A stretch of DNA of 64,000 nucleotides from NCBI GenBank assembly GCA_000403275.2, contig KE159598.1, forward strand, positions 1 through 64,000, read 5' to 3'. This stretch comes from Lachnospiraceae bacterium 28-4. GTDB lineage: Bacteria; Bacillota; Clostridia; Lachnospirales; Lachnospiraceae. The position numbers were made by a program, and so were the translations under genes. The notes beneath the pieces were generated by a model. The model had not been told where the DNA came from. It was given only the letters and a program-made list of their open reading frames with translations, and did not search any database. Within the stretch, counting starts at the first letter, position 1, and every line of letters begins with the position of its first letter. Below are positions 7,284-16,941 of the stretch, piece after piece.

Positions 7284-8837
7284 ATGATACATCTTAATGC
7301 AAAGATAATCAGCAGGGGCGGAGAAAAACCGCAGTCGGCTGTGGCTTCCGCTGCATACCGGAGTGGGACAAAGATATATTGCGAATATGATGGGGAGATG
7401 AAGGATTTTTCAAGGAAAGGTCATGTGATATATTCCGAAATCCTCCTGCCGGAATATGCGCCGAAAGAATTTGCAGACCGTTCCGTTTTGTGGAACGCTG
7501 TTGAAAATTTTGAAAAAGGAAGCAGGGCGCAGCTTTCGAGGGAGGTTGAATTTTCCCTGCCTTGTGAGCTGGATGCGGATGAGCGGTTAAAGGCTGCAAG
7601 AACACTTGCAGAATTTTTCAGGGATAAAGGAATGGTGGTTGACATGAATCTGCATAGTCCCGACCATGAGAACCCGAACCCGCACTGTCATCTTATGCTT
7701 ACCATGCGCCCGTTCCAAAAAGACGGGACTTTTTTAGAAAAGAAATGCTGGCGGGAATATGACCTTGATAAAAACGGTCAGAAAATCCCCACAAAGAAAG
7801 GAAATGATTATAAGTCACATAAGGTTTACGCTACTGATTGGGACGACAGGGGAAACGTGGAAAAATGGCGTGCATTGTGGGCAGATATTGAAACTGAATT
7901 TTATAAGAAGAACGGCTATGAGATTACAGCGGAACACCGTTCTTTTGAAAGACAGGGAATAGACCTTCTGCCGACAATCCATATGGGTGCTGCAGTGACC
8001 GCAATGGAGCGCAGGGGCATTCAAACCGAAGTCGGCAGCATGAACAGGGAGATTAAAAAAATCAATGCCCTTATTTTATCCAGCATGGAGAACATAGAGC
8101 GTCTGACAAATAAGATTGCTTTCCTTGAAAAAGAGAAAAAAGCGATTGCACAGGATAAAGAAAAAGAATTACCTGTACAGGAAAAGAAAGAGGATTCTTT
8201 AATTGCAGTCCTGATGGAATGGCAGCAAAACCGCAGCGCATTTATTCAGGACAATGATATCCGGCAGCGCACAGACACAAAAACGGGCAACATAAAAGAT
8301 TTTTCATCTATGGTGGCGTTTCTCCAGTCACATAAGATTGAAACGCTTGAGGATTTGCAGAAGCTGGCAGAGGACACCAAAAAACAGCGGAGTGACAATA
8401 TTCACAACCAGCGTGAGTTAAATGCAAAGCTGAAAAAGATGTCCAACATCGTTGACATCTACCATGCCTACAAGCCATATGCGGAATACCTGAAAAAGTA
8501 TGAAAGTCTCTCCGGCAGGCAGAAACAGTCTTATTATGACAGGAATGCAGATAAGATAGATACTGCACTCTCCTACCGTACAGGACTGAAAAATATGAGC
8601 GGTACGGATAGGCTGCTCCCCAAAACGTGGAAAAAGGAACTTGAAGAACTGAAAGCGGAAAGTGCAAAGATAAAACACGATTTGGCAGAAAATGATGCCA
8701 TTCTTGGGGAACTTGCGGAGATTGCGGACAAGACAGCAATGGTACAGAGGACAAAAGCAAAACAGAATGAAATTCTTCCCAATCTTGGGGAGAAAAAAAG
8801 CGTAAAAAAGGAAAGGGGCAATTATGGCAGAGAATAA
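7284..8837 (+). CDS. mobA: MobA/MobL-family (MobQ) relaxase
   Basis: 517 aa. The N-terminal relaxase domain starts HLNAKIISRGGEKPQSAVASAAYRSG, typical of MobA/MobL, with the metal-binding histidines in PNPHCHLMLTMR (about residues 126-137). The C-terminal half is coiled coil. It should nick oriT at TAAGTGCG/CCCT (3964-3976) and lead the strand into a borrowed transfer channel. Start choice is unclear: the ATG at 7284 lies 20 nt after GGAGGG. An in-frame ATA at 7272 (giving STKMIHLNAK) sits at ideal spacing and may be a mutated or rare start. The RIT insertion separates this gene from its oriT. Confidence 0.87.
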   Translation: MIHLNAKIISRGGEKPQSAVASAAYRSGTKIYCEYDGEMKDFSRKGHVIYSEILLPEYAPKEFADRSVLWNAVENFEKGSRAQLSREVEFSLPCELDADERLKAARTLAEFFRDKGMVVDMNLHSPDHENPNPHCHLMLTMRPFQKDGTFLEKKCWREYDLDKNGQKIPTKKGNDYKSHKVYATDWDDRGNVEKWRALWADIETEFYKKNGYEITAEHRSFERQGIDLLPTIHMGAAVTAMERRGIQTEVGSMNREIKKINALILSSMENIERLTNKIAFLEKEKKAIAQDKEKELPVQEKKEDSLIAVLMEWQQNRSAFIQDNDIRQRTDTKTGNIKDFSSMVAFLQSHKIETLEDLQKLAEDTKKQRSDNIHNQRELNAKLKKMSNIVDIYHAYKPYAEYLKKYESLSGRQKQSYYDRNADKIDTALSYRTGLKNMSGTDRLLPKTWKKELEELKAESAKIKHDLAENDAILGELAEIADKTAMVQRTKAKQNEILPNLGEKKSVKKERGNYGRE

Positions 8838-9633
8838 AAAATATTACTTCCTTAAACTCAAGGAAGATTTTTTTGACCAGCGTGAGATTGTAGTGTTGGA
8901 AGGCTCAAAGGACGGTGTCTTATATGTGAATATCCTGCTCAAGCTGTATTTAAAATCATTGCAGCATAACGGGAAACTGCTCTTGAATGAGATGACGCCG
9001 CTTTCAGCGGAAATGATCGCACTGCTCACAAGGCATGAGACAGGAACGGTAGAGAGGGCGATGCGGGCATTCATGCAGCTTGGGCTTGTGGAAGTATTGG
9101 AGGATAATACTTTTTATATGCCGGAAATTGAGGAAATGACGGGAAAAGGCTCGTCTGATGGGGAACGCAAGGCAAGATACCGCAGACAGAAAGCGGAAGG
9201 CAGCACGCCGCTTTTGATGGATAACAATATGGGAACGGGACAAAACTGGGACAATGTCCCACCTGTGTCCCAATTCTGTCCACCAGAGATTAGAGATAAG
9301 AGTATAGAGAATAGAGATAAGAACTTAGATAAAAGAGAGAGTGAGAGAGAAAAGGACACACACGCACCCACAAGACAGGAGATAAATCTTTACGGCAGAT
9401 ATGAAAATGTCAGCCTTACGGATAAAGAACTGGAAACGCTGAAAGCCGACTTTCCGGCAGATTACCAGTCCATGATAGAGCATCTGTCGGAATATATGGC
9501 TTACAGCGGAAAAACATATAAAAATCATTTAGCCATTATGGAGTGCTGGAAAAAAGAGGATATGAAGAAAGAACAGGCAAAAGGAAACGGGTATTCTTAT
9601 AACGGCAGTTTTAAGGAGGGTGACAGTTTATGA
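8824..9633 (+). CDS. Phage-type replisome organizer protein
   Basis: 269 aa. The N-terminal domain (about residues 5-115: YYFLKLKEDFFDQREIVVLE..YVNILLKLYLKSL) matches the phage replisome organizer N-terminal winged-helix family. A low-complexity charged linker (IRDKSIENRDKNLDKRESERE) and a small C-terminal domain follow. It overlaps the relaxase gene by 14 nt and the dnaC-like gene by 4 nt. With the next gene it forms an initiator plus helicase-loader pair, suggesting that the excised element can replicate. Confidence 0.82.
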   Translation: MAENKKYYFLKLKEDFFDQREIVVLEGSKDGVLYVNILLKLYLKSLQHNGKLLLNEMTPLSAEMIALLTRHETGTVERAMRAFMQLGLVEVLEDNTFYMPEIEEMTGKGSSDGERKARYRRQKAEGSTPLLMDNNMGTGQNWDNVPPVSQFCPPEIRDKSIENRDKNLDKRESEREKDTHAPTRQEINLYGRYENVSLTDKELETLKADFPADYQSMIEHLSEYMAYSGKTYKNHLAIMECWKKEDMKKEQAKGNGYSYNGSFKEGDSL

Positions 9634-10496
9634 TTGAAGTGGTTGTTGATGAAGTACTGAAAAAATTGGAAAAAACCACAAATGAGGAAATCAAGGCGGT
9701 TGATGATTATACGGACGATGATACCGGATTATTGATGTGCGGACAGTGCCACACAAAAAAGCAGAAAAAAATATCATTCCTGGGAGAGGAACGCATTGTC
9801 GGCTGTCTTTGCAGATGTGCGGCGGAGAAACTGGAAAAAGAACATGAGGAATACAGGGTAAAGGAGGAACTTCTGAATATACAGAAGATGAAAAGTGCGG
9901 GATTGCAGGACAAAACATTTTATAACTATACCTTTGACCGCTGTGATGCGTCACAGGAAAACGCCGTATACGCAAAGCGGTATGTGGAACATTTTTCAGA
10001 AATGGCGCAGACAGGACAGGGACTTTTGTTTTGGGGGAATGTTGGGACAGGCAAGACATTCCTTGCAGGGTGTATTGCTAATGCGCTGTTAGAGCAGAAA
10101 ATTCCTGTACTGATGACAAGTTTTCCGAAAATATTAAATGCGCTCGGCGGTCTTTACAGTTCGGAGCGGAATGAGTACCTTGCAAGTTTGAACCGCTACA
10201 CGCTGCTTGTGATTGATGATATGGGGATTGAGAGGGAAAGCCAGTATACGGTTGAAACAATTTATACGGTTATTGATGAACGGTACAAGTCCGGCAAGCC
10301 GTTCATCATCACAACAAACATTCAGCTTGATGCGCTGAAAAGTCCGCAGGACGTGGAACACGCAAGGATTTATGACCGCATCATGGAACGCTGTATGCCT
10401 GTATTCTTCGGCGGTAAGAATTACCGTTCTGAACTGGGGCAGGGCAACAGGGATACGGCGAAAAAGATTTTGACAGGTGTTAAGGATACAGTGTGA
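9630..10496 (+). CDS. dnaC: DnaC/IstB-like helicase-loader ATPase
   Basis: 288 aa. A cysteine-bearing N-terminal segment (CGQCHTKKQKK, then CLCRCAAEK) may bind zinc. The AAA+ core has Walker A WGNVGTGKTFLAG (about residues 135-147), Walker B LLVIDDMGIE (about 193) and a sensor ITTNIQL. It loads replicative helicase on DNA opened by the initiator. RBS GGAGGG precedes the ATG at 9630. Third gene of the relaxase/replication operon. Confidence 0.85.
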   Translation: MIEVVVDEVLKKLEKTTNEEIKAVDDYTDDDTGLLMCGQCHTKKQKKISFLGEERIVGCLCRCAAEKLEKEHEEYRVKEELLNIQKMKSAGLQDKTFYNYTFDRCDASQENAVYAKRYVEHFSEMAQTGQGLLFWGNVGTGKTFLAGCIANALLEQKIPVLMTSFPKILNALGGLYSSERNEYLASLNRYTLLVIDDMGIERESQYTVETIYTVIDERYKSGKPFIITTNIQLDALKSPQDVEHARIYDRIMERCMPVFFGGKNYRSELGQGNRDTAKKILTGVKDTV

Positions 10497-10625
10497 TGTT
10501 TGGCATTGGGGAAGGGTTATCTTCAATGCTGTTTTTATGCAGATTTATCTTTCTGTACAGAGAGAAAAAGAGGATTGAAATATGACAGGCGGGGAAATGA
10601 CCGCAGAAAGGACAGGGTTTATTTT

Positions 10626-10808
10626 ATGATTGCAGACAGAGAAGTTAAAAAGGAAATAAAGGGGCAGACAAGGTTTGTGGTGACGAGGGAATTTGGCGGC
10701 ACACAGACTATGCAGCAAGCTTTTGAACAGCTTATAGAGAAAAAGACGGAGGAACATATTTCAAAAAATGCTCCGCATTCTCGAAAAAAGGACAGGCAGG
10801 CGGTTTAA
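10626..10808 (+). CDS. TnpW-like small transposon protein
   Basis: 60 aa from the ATG at 10626. The core KGQTRFVVTREFGGTQTMQQAFEQLIEKK follows the pattern of short TnpW-like proteins next to large serine recombinases (compare IGKVTYLVCSSASERATDTLDKKIKKLI at 12949-13116). Function unknown, possibly a recombination directionality accessory. The serine recombinase gene follows. Confidence 0.6.
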   Translation: MIADREVKKEIKGQTRFVVTREFGGTQTMQQAFEQLIEKKTEEHISKNAPHSRKKDRQAV

Positions 10809-10829
10809 GGCAGATTTAGGAAAAATATG

Positions 10830-10872
10830 TTGAAATTGGGGCGGGGACATGGTAATATAATTATATCGTGTC
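10830..10872 (+). promoter_or_regulatory. Promoter with overlapping inverted repeat before the serine recombinase
   Basis: A good vegetative promoter: TTGAAA (10830-10835), 17-nt spacer, TAATAT (10853-10858). A symmetrical GGACA...ATATAATTATAT...TGTCC (10845-10872) overlaps the -10, as an operator would. It drives the recombinase gene that starts at 10896. Confidence 0.6.
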
Positions 10873-10895
10873 CCTGTTCATAAAGGAGAGAACCT

Positions 10896-11107
10896 ATGAA
10901 CAGGAATAACAATTCCAAGAAAAACAATTCTAAGATTACCAGTCCAATGATTACTGCCCTTTATTGCAGATTATCTCTTGAAGATGGCAAAGACAATGAG
11001 AGCATGAGTATCAGCAATCAAAAGCTGCTGCTTAAAGACTATGCAGAAAAGAATGGTATGTTCAACTGTGAGTTTTATGTGGACGATGGTTTCACAGGGC
11101 GGAACTT
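10896..11107 (+). pseudogene. Large serine recombinase of the mobilizable transposon, 5' part
   Basis: Encodes the start of the resolvase domain: [13 protein letters not shown] with the catalytic Ser in YCRLS, up to VDDGFTGRN, with a clean RBS (AAAGGAGAG). Reading continues into the inserted element and stops after VEVR. The rest is at 42391-43840. Joining through a shared TT restores GFTGRNFNRPAFQRM and a 553-aa protein. The insertion disables the enzyme that would move the host transposon. Confidence 0.9.
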
Positions 11108-11111
11108 TGTT

Positions 11112-11158
11112 GAGGTAAGATAACGTAACCTTTTTTGCAGAGAGCGTTATCTTACCTC
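11112..11158. terminator. 14-bp inverted repeat at the element's left end
   Basis: GAGGTAAGATAACG (11112-11125) pairs perfectly with CGTTATCTTACCTC (11145-11158), followed by TTTTT on the plus strand. It lies between the junction and the integrase stop codon. It may serve as a terminator and/or recombinase arm site; the right end carries a related CGTTATCTAACG (42371-42382). Confidence 0.6.
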
Positions 11159-11171
11159 TTTTTGATGTATG

Positions 11172-12893
<1,722 letters not shown>

Positions 12894-12948
12894 CTATATT
12901 ATACCACATACCGCTGCCTGTGTCATGTATAAAATGTGAAGAAACGCC

Positions 12949-13116
12949 CTATTTCCGGGCGTTTGCGGGGTTCAGCTCCATGTCTTTGCGAATGAGCTTC
13001 TTTATCTTTTTATCCAGTGTGTCCGTTGCGCGTTCACTTGCGGACGAACATACAAGGTAAGTAACTTTTCCTATTTTATGCTCCGTTGTGGTAACGGGCG
13101 TTTGGTTTTGCGTCAA
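12949..13116 (-). CDS. TnpW-family small protein
   Basis: 55 aa beginning at TTG 13116, with GGGGG about 8 nt upstream. The core TEHKIGKVTYLVCSSASERATDTLDKKIKKLIRKD fits TnpW-like proteins next to large serine recombinases. It lies just upstream of the integrase gene, with which it may be co-transcribed. Function unknown. Confidence 0.7.
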   Translation of the reverse strand: MTQNQTPVTTTEHKIGKVTYLVCSSASERATDTLDKKIKKLIRKDMELNPANARK

Positions 13117-13595
13117 AGAAAATCCCCCTTTCTTTCGCAAACATATAATACAGTCTATGAATAGCAGCAAGTCCACTATTCAAGAAAACAAAGGCTTTAA
13201 TCGGACGGTTATTAGCATAACCTCATGGGAATTTCACCCCGGCATGGTTCTCATGCAGCCCTACCCATTGCCTGCGACGCTCTTAACGCTCGGACTGTGG
13301 CTGTAAGGAAGTATCATTGTATATTCTGCGCTATCGTCGCCCGCAAGCCGCTACACTTGCTTTCCGGCGCGGTGTTGGTCGCTCGGCTATCCGGGCGGGG
13401 ATAACCTCGCCCGGATAGCGTCATGGCGCACCCGCCGTATGGCTCGGCGCAAAAGGAACGTATCCGATTTGCCTTATGCTGCGCCGCCGTTATCTTGCGC
13501 CGCTTTCTTTTTCAAGGTTCAAAAATGGCTGTGCTGTCCGCGTCAGCAGCGGAACGGAAAAGGGGGTGAGAGAAAGCGTCCCGCCGCCGTTGCGG
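13117..13595. other. Non-coding region with a strong hairpin
   Basis: 479 bp without a convincing gene. A perfect GCTATCCGGGC / GCCCGGATAGC stem (13386-13396 and 13409-13419), extendable inward by G-C and G-U pairs, lies at its centre. The region is GC-rich and separates the TnpW/integrase pair from the regulatory pair at 13.6-14.3 kb; a terminator or structured leader is possible. Confidence 0.45.
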
Positions 13596-13856
13596 TTATT
13601 CCTCTGTCCTAAAGGTGAGGACAGCCATCATCAGTTTTGCTTGCAGCCGTTCCCGAATGTCGTGGTCTACGCCGAAATAGACGTTCCCGCGCTCGTCGTA
13701 CAGCTTCCGCATGGAGAGGCGGGCTATGTAGCCGCTGAAATGCTGCAAGACAATCTTCATAGCGTCCGGGTCGCCCTTTGTCGCTGCCACAATGACAGGA
13801 TAGGGAACAAGGGCATTTTCCGGGTAGCCGGGTTCGTTACCATTCGTCCCATTCAT
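13596..13856 (-). CDS. Helix-turn-helix (Tn916 Orf8-like) regulatory protein
   Basis: 86 aa from the ATG at 13856, which lies 9 nt after GGAGG; this ribosome site is inside the end of the sigma-like gene, so the two are coupled. The sequence VIVAATKGDPDAMKIVLQHFSGYIARLS is the HTH_16-type helical domain found beside the sigma-like gene in Tn916 relatives. A second member of this type is at 21783-22034. Probable role: regulation of transfer or excision. Confidence 0.78.
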   Translation of the reverse strand: MNGTNGNEPGYPENALVPYPVIVAATKGDPDAMKIVLQHFSGYIARLSMRKLYDERGNVYFGVDHDIRERLQAKLMMAVLTFRTEE

Positions 13857-14277
13857 CAGCATTTTCCTCCAGATATTTTCTTAATTTCTCAAAAGAGCTT
13901 GTCCGCCTGTACTGTATCGTGCTTCTCGACGTATTGAACAGCTCCGCAATCTCGGTATCGTTCATTCCCTCGAAATAATACAGCAGTATGGATTTGCGCT
14001 TTTCTTCCGGCAAAGTACGGATTGCTTCAAGAAGCAGCTTCGGCGTGATTTTCTTCCCGGCTTTCTCAAAGACGGTTTCGGCGGTTTCCCGTTTGAAATA
14101 TTCATCAAACGTATGAAGTTGCCGCGCTTCGTCTAAAGTCATGTCGGAAAAGGTCACTTCCTTTGCCTTGTGTCTGCGAAGTTCTCTATGGGTGTCGCAC
14201 GCTTCATTGTGAAGTACCGTATTACAAAACTTCTGAAAAGCACACTGTTTGTAAAACTCCCTGCTATTAGGTTCCAC
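13837..14277 (-). CDS. Sigma-70-like regulator (Tn916 Orf7-like)
   Basis: 146 aa. The C-terminal region 4 (RTLPEEKRKSILLYYFEGMNDTEIAELFNTSRSTIQYRRTSSFEKLRKYL) is a clear sigma-4 helix-turn-helix; the N-terminal half (FCNTVLHNEACDTHRELRRHKAKEV) matches conjugative-element sigma-like proteins. RBS GGAGGTG precedes the ATG. In Tn916 relatives this pair promotes expression of recombination genes; here it precedes TnpW and the integrase in the same direction. Confidence 0.82.
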   Translation of the reverse strand: MEPNSREFYKQCAFQKFCNTVLHNEACDTHRELRRHKAKEVTFSDMTLDEARQLHTFDEYFKRETAETVFEKAGKKITPKLLLEAIRTLPEEKRKSILLYYFEGMNDTEIAELFNTSRSTIQYRRTSSFEKLRKYLEENADEWDEW

Positions 14278-14452
14278 ATTCTCACCTCCTTTCTCGTTGG
14301 AAAGTTGGTGGTGCTTCCCCCTTTTCGCGGGGCAATACGGCGGTTTTCAAAAACGCCGAAGATTTTTTGAAATTTCTTCAAAAAATTTTTTGAGCAGCAA
14401 AATGCGCCCGTCCGAAAAGCCCGGACAGGCGCATAGGTATTATAAGTAGTAT

Positions 14453-14563
14453 TTAGATGATTAGACAGTTCATATATAAAAGCGTAATTTCCCCCGGTGG
14501 TGGTCGGGCTTTTTTTAACAAGTCAATGACCGTCGGATTTTGTCGATACGCTTTGCGCTTCAT
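14453..14563 (-). CDS. 36-aa small protein with a strong ribosome site
   Basis: ATG at 14563 with a perfect AAAAGGAGG 8 nt upstream. The peptide starts MKRKAYRQNPTVIDLLKKAR and continues with a PPPGEITLLYM segment. It lies between the sigma-like gene and a KTR-domain gene. Basic and lacking a clear signal sequence, it could be a small regulator or a leader peptide with a PPP stalling stretch. No family recognised. Confidence 0.5.
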   Translation of the reverse strand: MKRKAYRQNPTVIDLLKKARPPPGEITLLYMNCLII

Positions 14564-14751
14564 GGCGGCTACCTCCTTTTAGCCGCCGTATCTGTTGGCG
14601 TTTGTGGCGTCATTCCTTTTCAGAGGATAGAAAGAAACGGCAGCCTTGATTTATTCAAAGCCGCCGCTGATAGACAGGGTAATGAGTTTATAGAAACGGC
14701 TTAATATTGGGGGATATAAAGAGAGCCGACAAACTGCGATTACTCGCAAGT

Positions 14752-14940
14752 TTATCGGCTCTGCGTCTGTGCGTCTGGCTCTTTGATAACTGACATATTC
14801 AGTTGCTTTACATTTATAAGCGTTTCCTGTTTACATTTCGGACAGAACAATGGGAAGTTTTCAAGTATCGTGTCGCCGCGTATCTTTACCCGCGTTTTGT
14901 TGCCGCATACCGGGCATAATAACCATTGTTCAGCTATCAT
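14752..14940 (-). CDS. Cysteine-rich KTR domain protein
   Basis: 62 aa from the ATG at 14940 (AAGGA upstream). Contains WLLCPVCGNKTRVKIRGDT...LFCPKCKQETLI: two CxxC pairs that make a zinc ribbon, plus the KTR motif that names this family of conjugative-transposon proteins. Function unknown. It reads in the same direction as the ABC genes upstream and ends the block. Confidence 0.82.
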   Translation of the reverse strand: MIAEQWLLCPVCGNKTRVKIRGDTILENFPLFCPKCKQETLINVKQLNMSVIKEPDAQTQSR

Positions 14941-14974
14941 AGCAAATCCTTGTTTTCCGCCCAAGTTGAAAGTG

Positions 14975-15697
14975 TTACACTTCCATGGTGCTAATTTTGT
15001 TAGAGAGTGCTTTTGTCAAAACGAAAGCAACTAATATACTTGCCGCCGCAATCACAAGAACAATAACGCTGTTAAATATCCCTCCTGCTAAAAGGATTTC
15101 AGACGCAAAGCTACCGAAAATACATGAAACAATCACGCCCACTATAATTGTTACAGAAGCGGATTTTCTCCAATATCCAAACCACAAAGATATTACCGCC
15201 AATGCAGCAGCTATTATAGAGTAAGCAATAAGCGATATTGCAACCCCGAATAGCGTTGACATTGTTATAGCTTCTTGACAAATAGGAACAAACGCTTCGG
15301 TGGTAAAGAATATTACAAAAGTAATCACTCCGCTAAACAGCATGGAAACAAATGTAAACAAAAATACAGTTATAACTTTTGCCAATAATACTCGGCTTCG
15401 CTTAACAGGGTATGAGAAAAGCAAAAAAACTTTTTTGCTTGCATATTCTTCAACAATAAATCTGTTATACATTGCCGACGATAAGATAGAAAAGCAAGCC
15501 GTAGCAACAACTAACGATAAGGTGGCTATGCCGTTATATGTAATAAATATCTGAACATCTGTATCAGAAGCGTCAAGATGTGGTATTGCAGCAAATAAGT
15601 AAACAAGACCTAATACTGCAAATGTAATTAAAAGTCCCGCAGTTATGTAGCCTTTCAATCGGTTACGCTTAATTTCAAGTTTTATTAAATTCAACAT
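14975..15697 (-). CDS. ABC transporter permease (ABC-2 type)
   Basis: 240 aa with about six hydrophobic segments (for example LKGYITAGLLITFAVLGLVYLFAA and TVFLFTFVSMLFSGVITFVIFF). It starts right at the stop of the ATPase gene at 15697, so the two form one transporter. The pair with an upstream PadR gene resembles bacitracin/lantibiotic-type or regulatory ABC exporters. Substrate cannot be read from sequence. AT-richer than the transfer genes, consistent with cargo. Confidence 0.82.
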   Translation of the reverse strand: MLNLIKLEIKRNRLKGYITAGLLITFAVLGLVYLFAAIPHLDASDTDVQIFITYNGIATLSLVVATACFSILSSAMYNRFIVEEYASKKVFLLFSYPVKRSRVLLAKVITVFLFTFVSMLFSGVITFVIFFTTEAFVPICQEAITMSTLFGVAISLIAYSIIAAALAVISLWFGYWRKSASVTIIVGVIVSCIFGSFASEILLAGGIFNSVIVLVIAAASILVAFVLTKALSNKISTMEV

Positions 15698-16425
15698 TAT
15701 CTTTCCCCCTCTTTCACAATCGAAATGAAATATTCTTCAAGGTTAAATGAGTTGTCTTTTTTCAATTCCTGCAATGTCATTTCCCGCACAATCGCACCAT
15801 TTGAAATGATACCGATTTTATCCGCTATATGTTCTACCTCAGATAAAATATGACTTGAAAAAAGAATAGTTATTCCGTCCTTTTCTACAAGGCTTTTGAA
15901 TAAATCACGCATTTCACGAATACCTACGGGGTCAAGCCCATTAACAGGCTCGTCCAGTATAAGCAGTTTAGGTTGATGTACCATAGCACGTGCAATAGCC
16001 AAACGTTGCCTCATACCAAGTGAAAACTCCGAAACGGGCTGATTTCCGACGCTCTGCAATCCGACTTTGGATAAGGTCGTTTCCGTATCAGCTTTTTTAA
16101 CACCCATATAGGCAAGATGTATGTTTAGGTTTTCTTTTGCTGATAAATGTTCGTAAAAAACAGGAACATCAATCATACTGCCGATATGCCGTAATATATC
16201 AGCTTTCTGTACTGTAACATCTTTTCCTAATACTTGAACCTCGCCCAAAGTAGGGGTTAATAAGCCGGTTAGTATTTTGAACATAGTTGTTTTGCCTGCT
16301 CCATTGATACCCAAAAAGCCGTATATTGTTCCTTTTTCTACGGTTAATGAACATTTACGAAGCACCTCATTTTTTCCAAAGGATTTGCATAATCCTTTCG
16401 TGTGAATGGCTTGTTCTGTTGACAT
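15697..16425 (-). CDS. ABC transporter ATPase
   Basis: 242 aa. Walker A GINGAGKTTMFK (about residues 38-49), Q-loop region, signature SLGMRQRLAIA, Walker B LLILDEPVNGLDP and the H-loop FSSHILSE are all intact. It is close to the bacitracin/lantibiotic immunity ATPases (BcrA-like). The start overlaps by 1 nt the stop of the short DUF1700 remnant (TAATG), and the stop abuts the permease start. Expected to export or sense a peptide; the substrate is unknown. Confidence 0.87.
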   Translation of the reverse strand: MSTEQAIHTKGLCKSFGKNEVLRKCSLTVEKGTIYGFLGINGAGKTTMFKILTGLLTPTLGEVQVLGKDVTVQKADILRHIGSMIDVPVFYEHLSAKENLNIHLAYMGVKKADTETTLSKVGLQSVGNQPVSEFSLGMRQRLAIARAMVHQPKLLILDEPVNGLDPVGIREMRDLFKSLVEKDGITILFSSHILSEVEHIADKIGIISNGAIVREMTLQELKKDNSFNLEEYFISIVKEGER

Positions 16426-16532
16426 TAGATTTCCTCCTCGTATTTTGAATATTGTATTGCCTTTTCCCGCTCCGCAGACGGCACATCACCAGGCAGAGCC
16501 GACAGTTTACTCATAAATTCTGTTCTATCCAT
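16425..16532 (-). pseudogene. Remnant of a DUF1700 (HAAS domain) gene
   Basis: 35 codons. MDRTEFMSKLSALPGDVPSAEREKAIQYSKYEEEI matches the first helices of DUF1700/HAAS-domain membrane proteins, which normally continue for over 150 residues. It starts inside the end of the PadR gene (8-nt overlap), exactly as in PadR-DUF1700 operons, and ends overlapping the ATPase start. A deletion seems to have fused this start to the ABC genes while keeping translational coupling. It may still be translated as a short coupling peptide. Confidence 0.7.
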
Positions 16533-16851
16533 TCTTTAAACATTCCTCAAAGATACCGTTCAATTTGGCAGAATACCGATACCACTCGCTAATATACGGA
16601 TTAAGCTGTGTTCTTCCTTTCTCCGTAATCCTGTAGTAACGCCTGTTGCGCCCCCCACATTCCATATCGTACACTTCCAGACACTCATCTTTCTGTAACC
16701 TGCGCAGAACTGAATACAGCACAGATTCGGAAATCTCAATGACCTGCCGTACCTCCTGTGTAATCTTATACCCGTATGTACCCTCTGGCTCATGGGATAT
16801 CATAGCCAGCACAACGGCATCCAGCAATGCCGCACCTGTGTTAAAAACCAT
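16525..16851 (-). CDS. PadR-family transcriptional repressor
   Basis: 108 aa. Winged-helix PadR domain: LDAVVLAMISHEPEGTYGYKITQEVRQVIEISESVLYSVLRRLQKDECLEVYD, then RRYYRITEKGRTQLNPYISEW. RBS GGAAAGGAG before the ATG. First gene of the operon PadR / DUF1700 remnant / ABC ATPase / permease, so it probably represses the transporter until an inducer binds. Confidence 0.88.
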   Translation of the reverse strand: MVFNTGAALLDAVVLAMISHEPEGTYGYKITQEVRQVIEISESVLYSVLRRLQKDECLEVYDMECGGRNRRYYRITEKGRTQLNPYISEWYRYSAKLNGIFEECLKNG

Positions 16852-16941
16852 GCAATATACTCCTTTCCTGTTATTTATATATCTTATAAAGTTCTCTCCA
16901 TGTGTGAATATATAAAAAATTATGTAAAAGGTATAATGTGC

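Noticed and set aside
13476..13937. 153-aa plus-strand frame
   Set aside because: It lies opposite the HTH and sigma-like genes, has low-complexity start codons and no ribosome site; a shadow frame.
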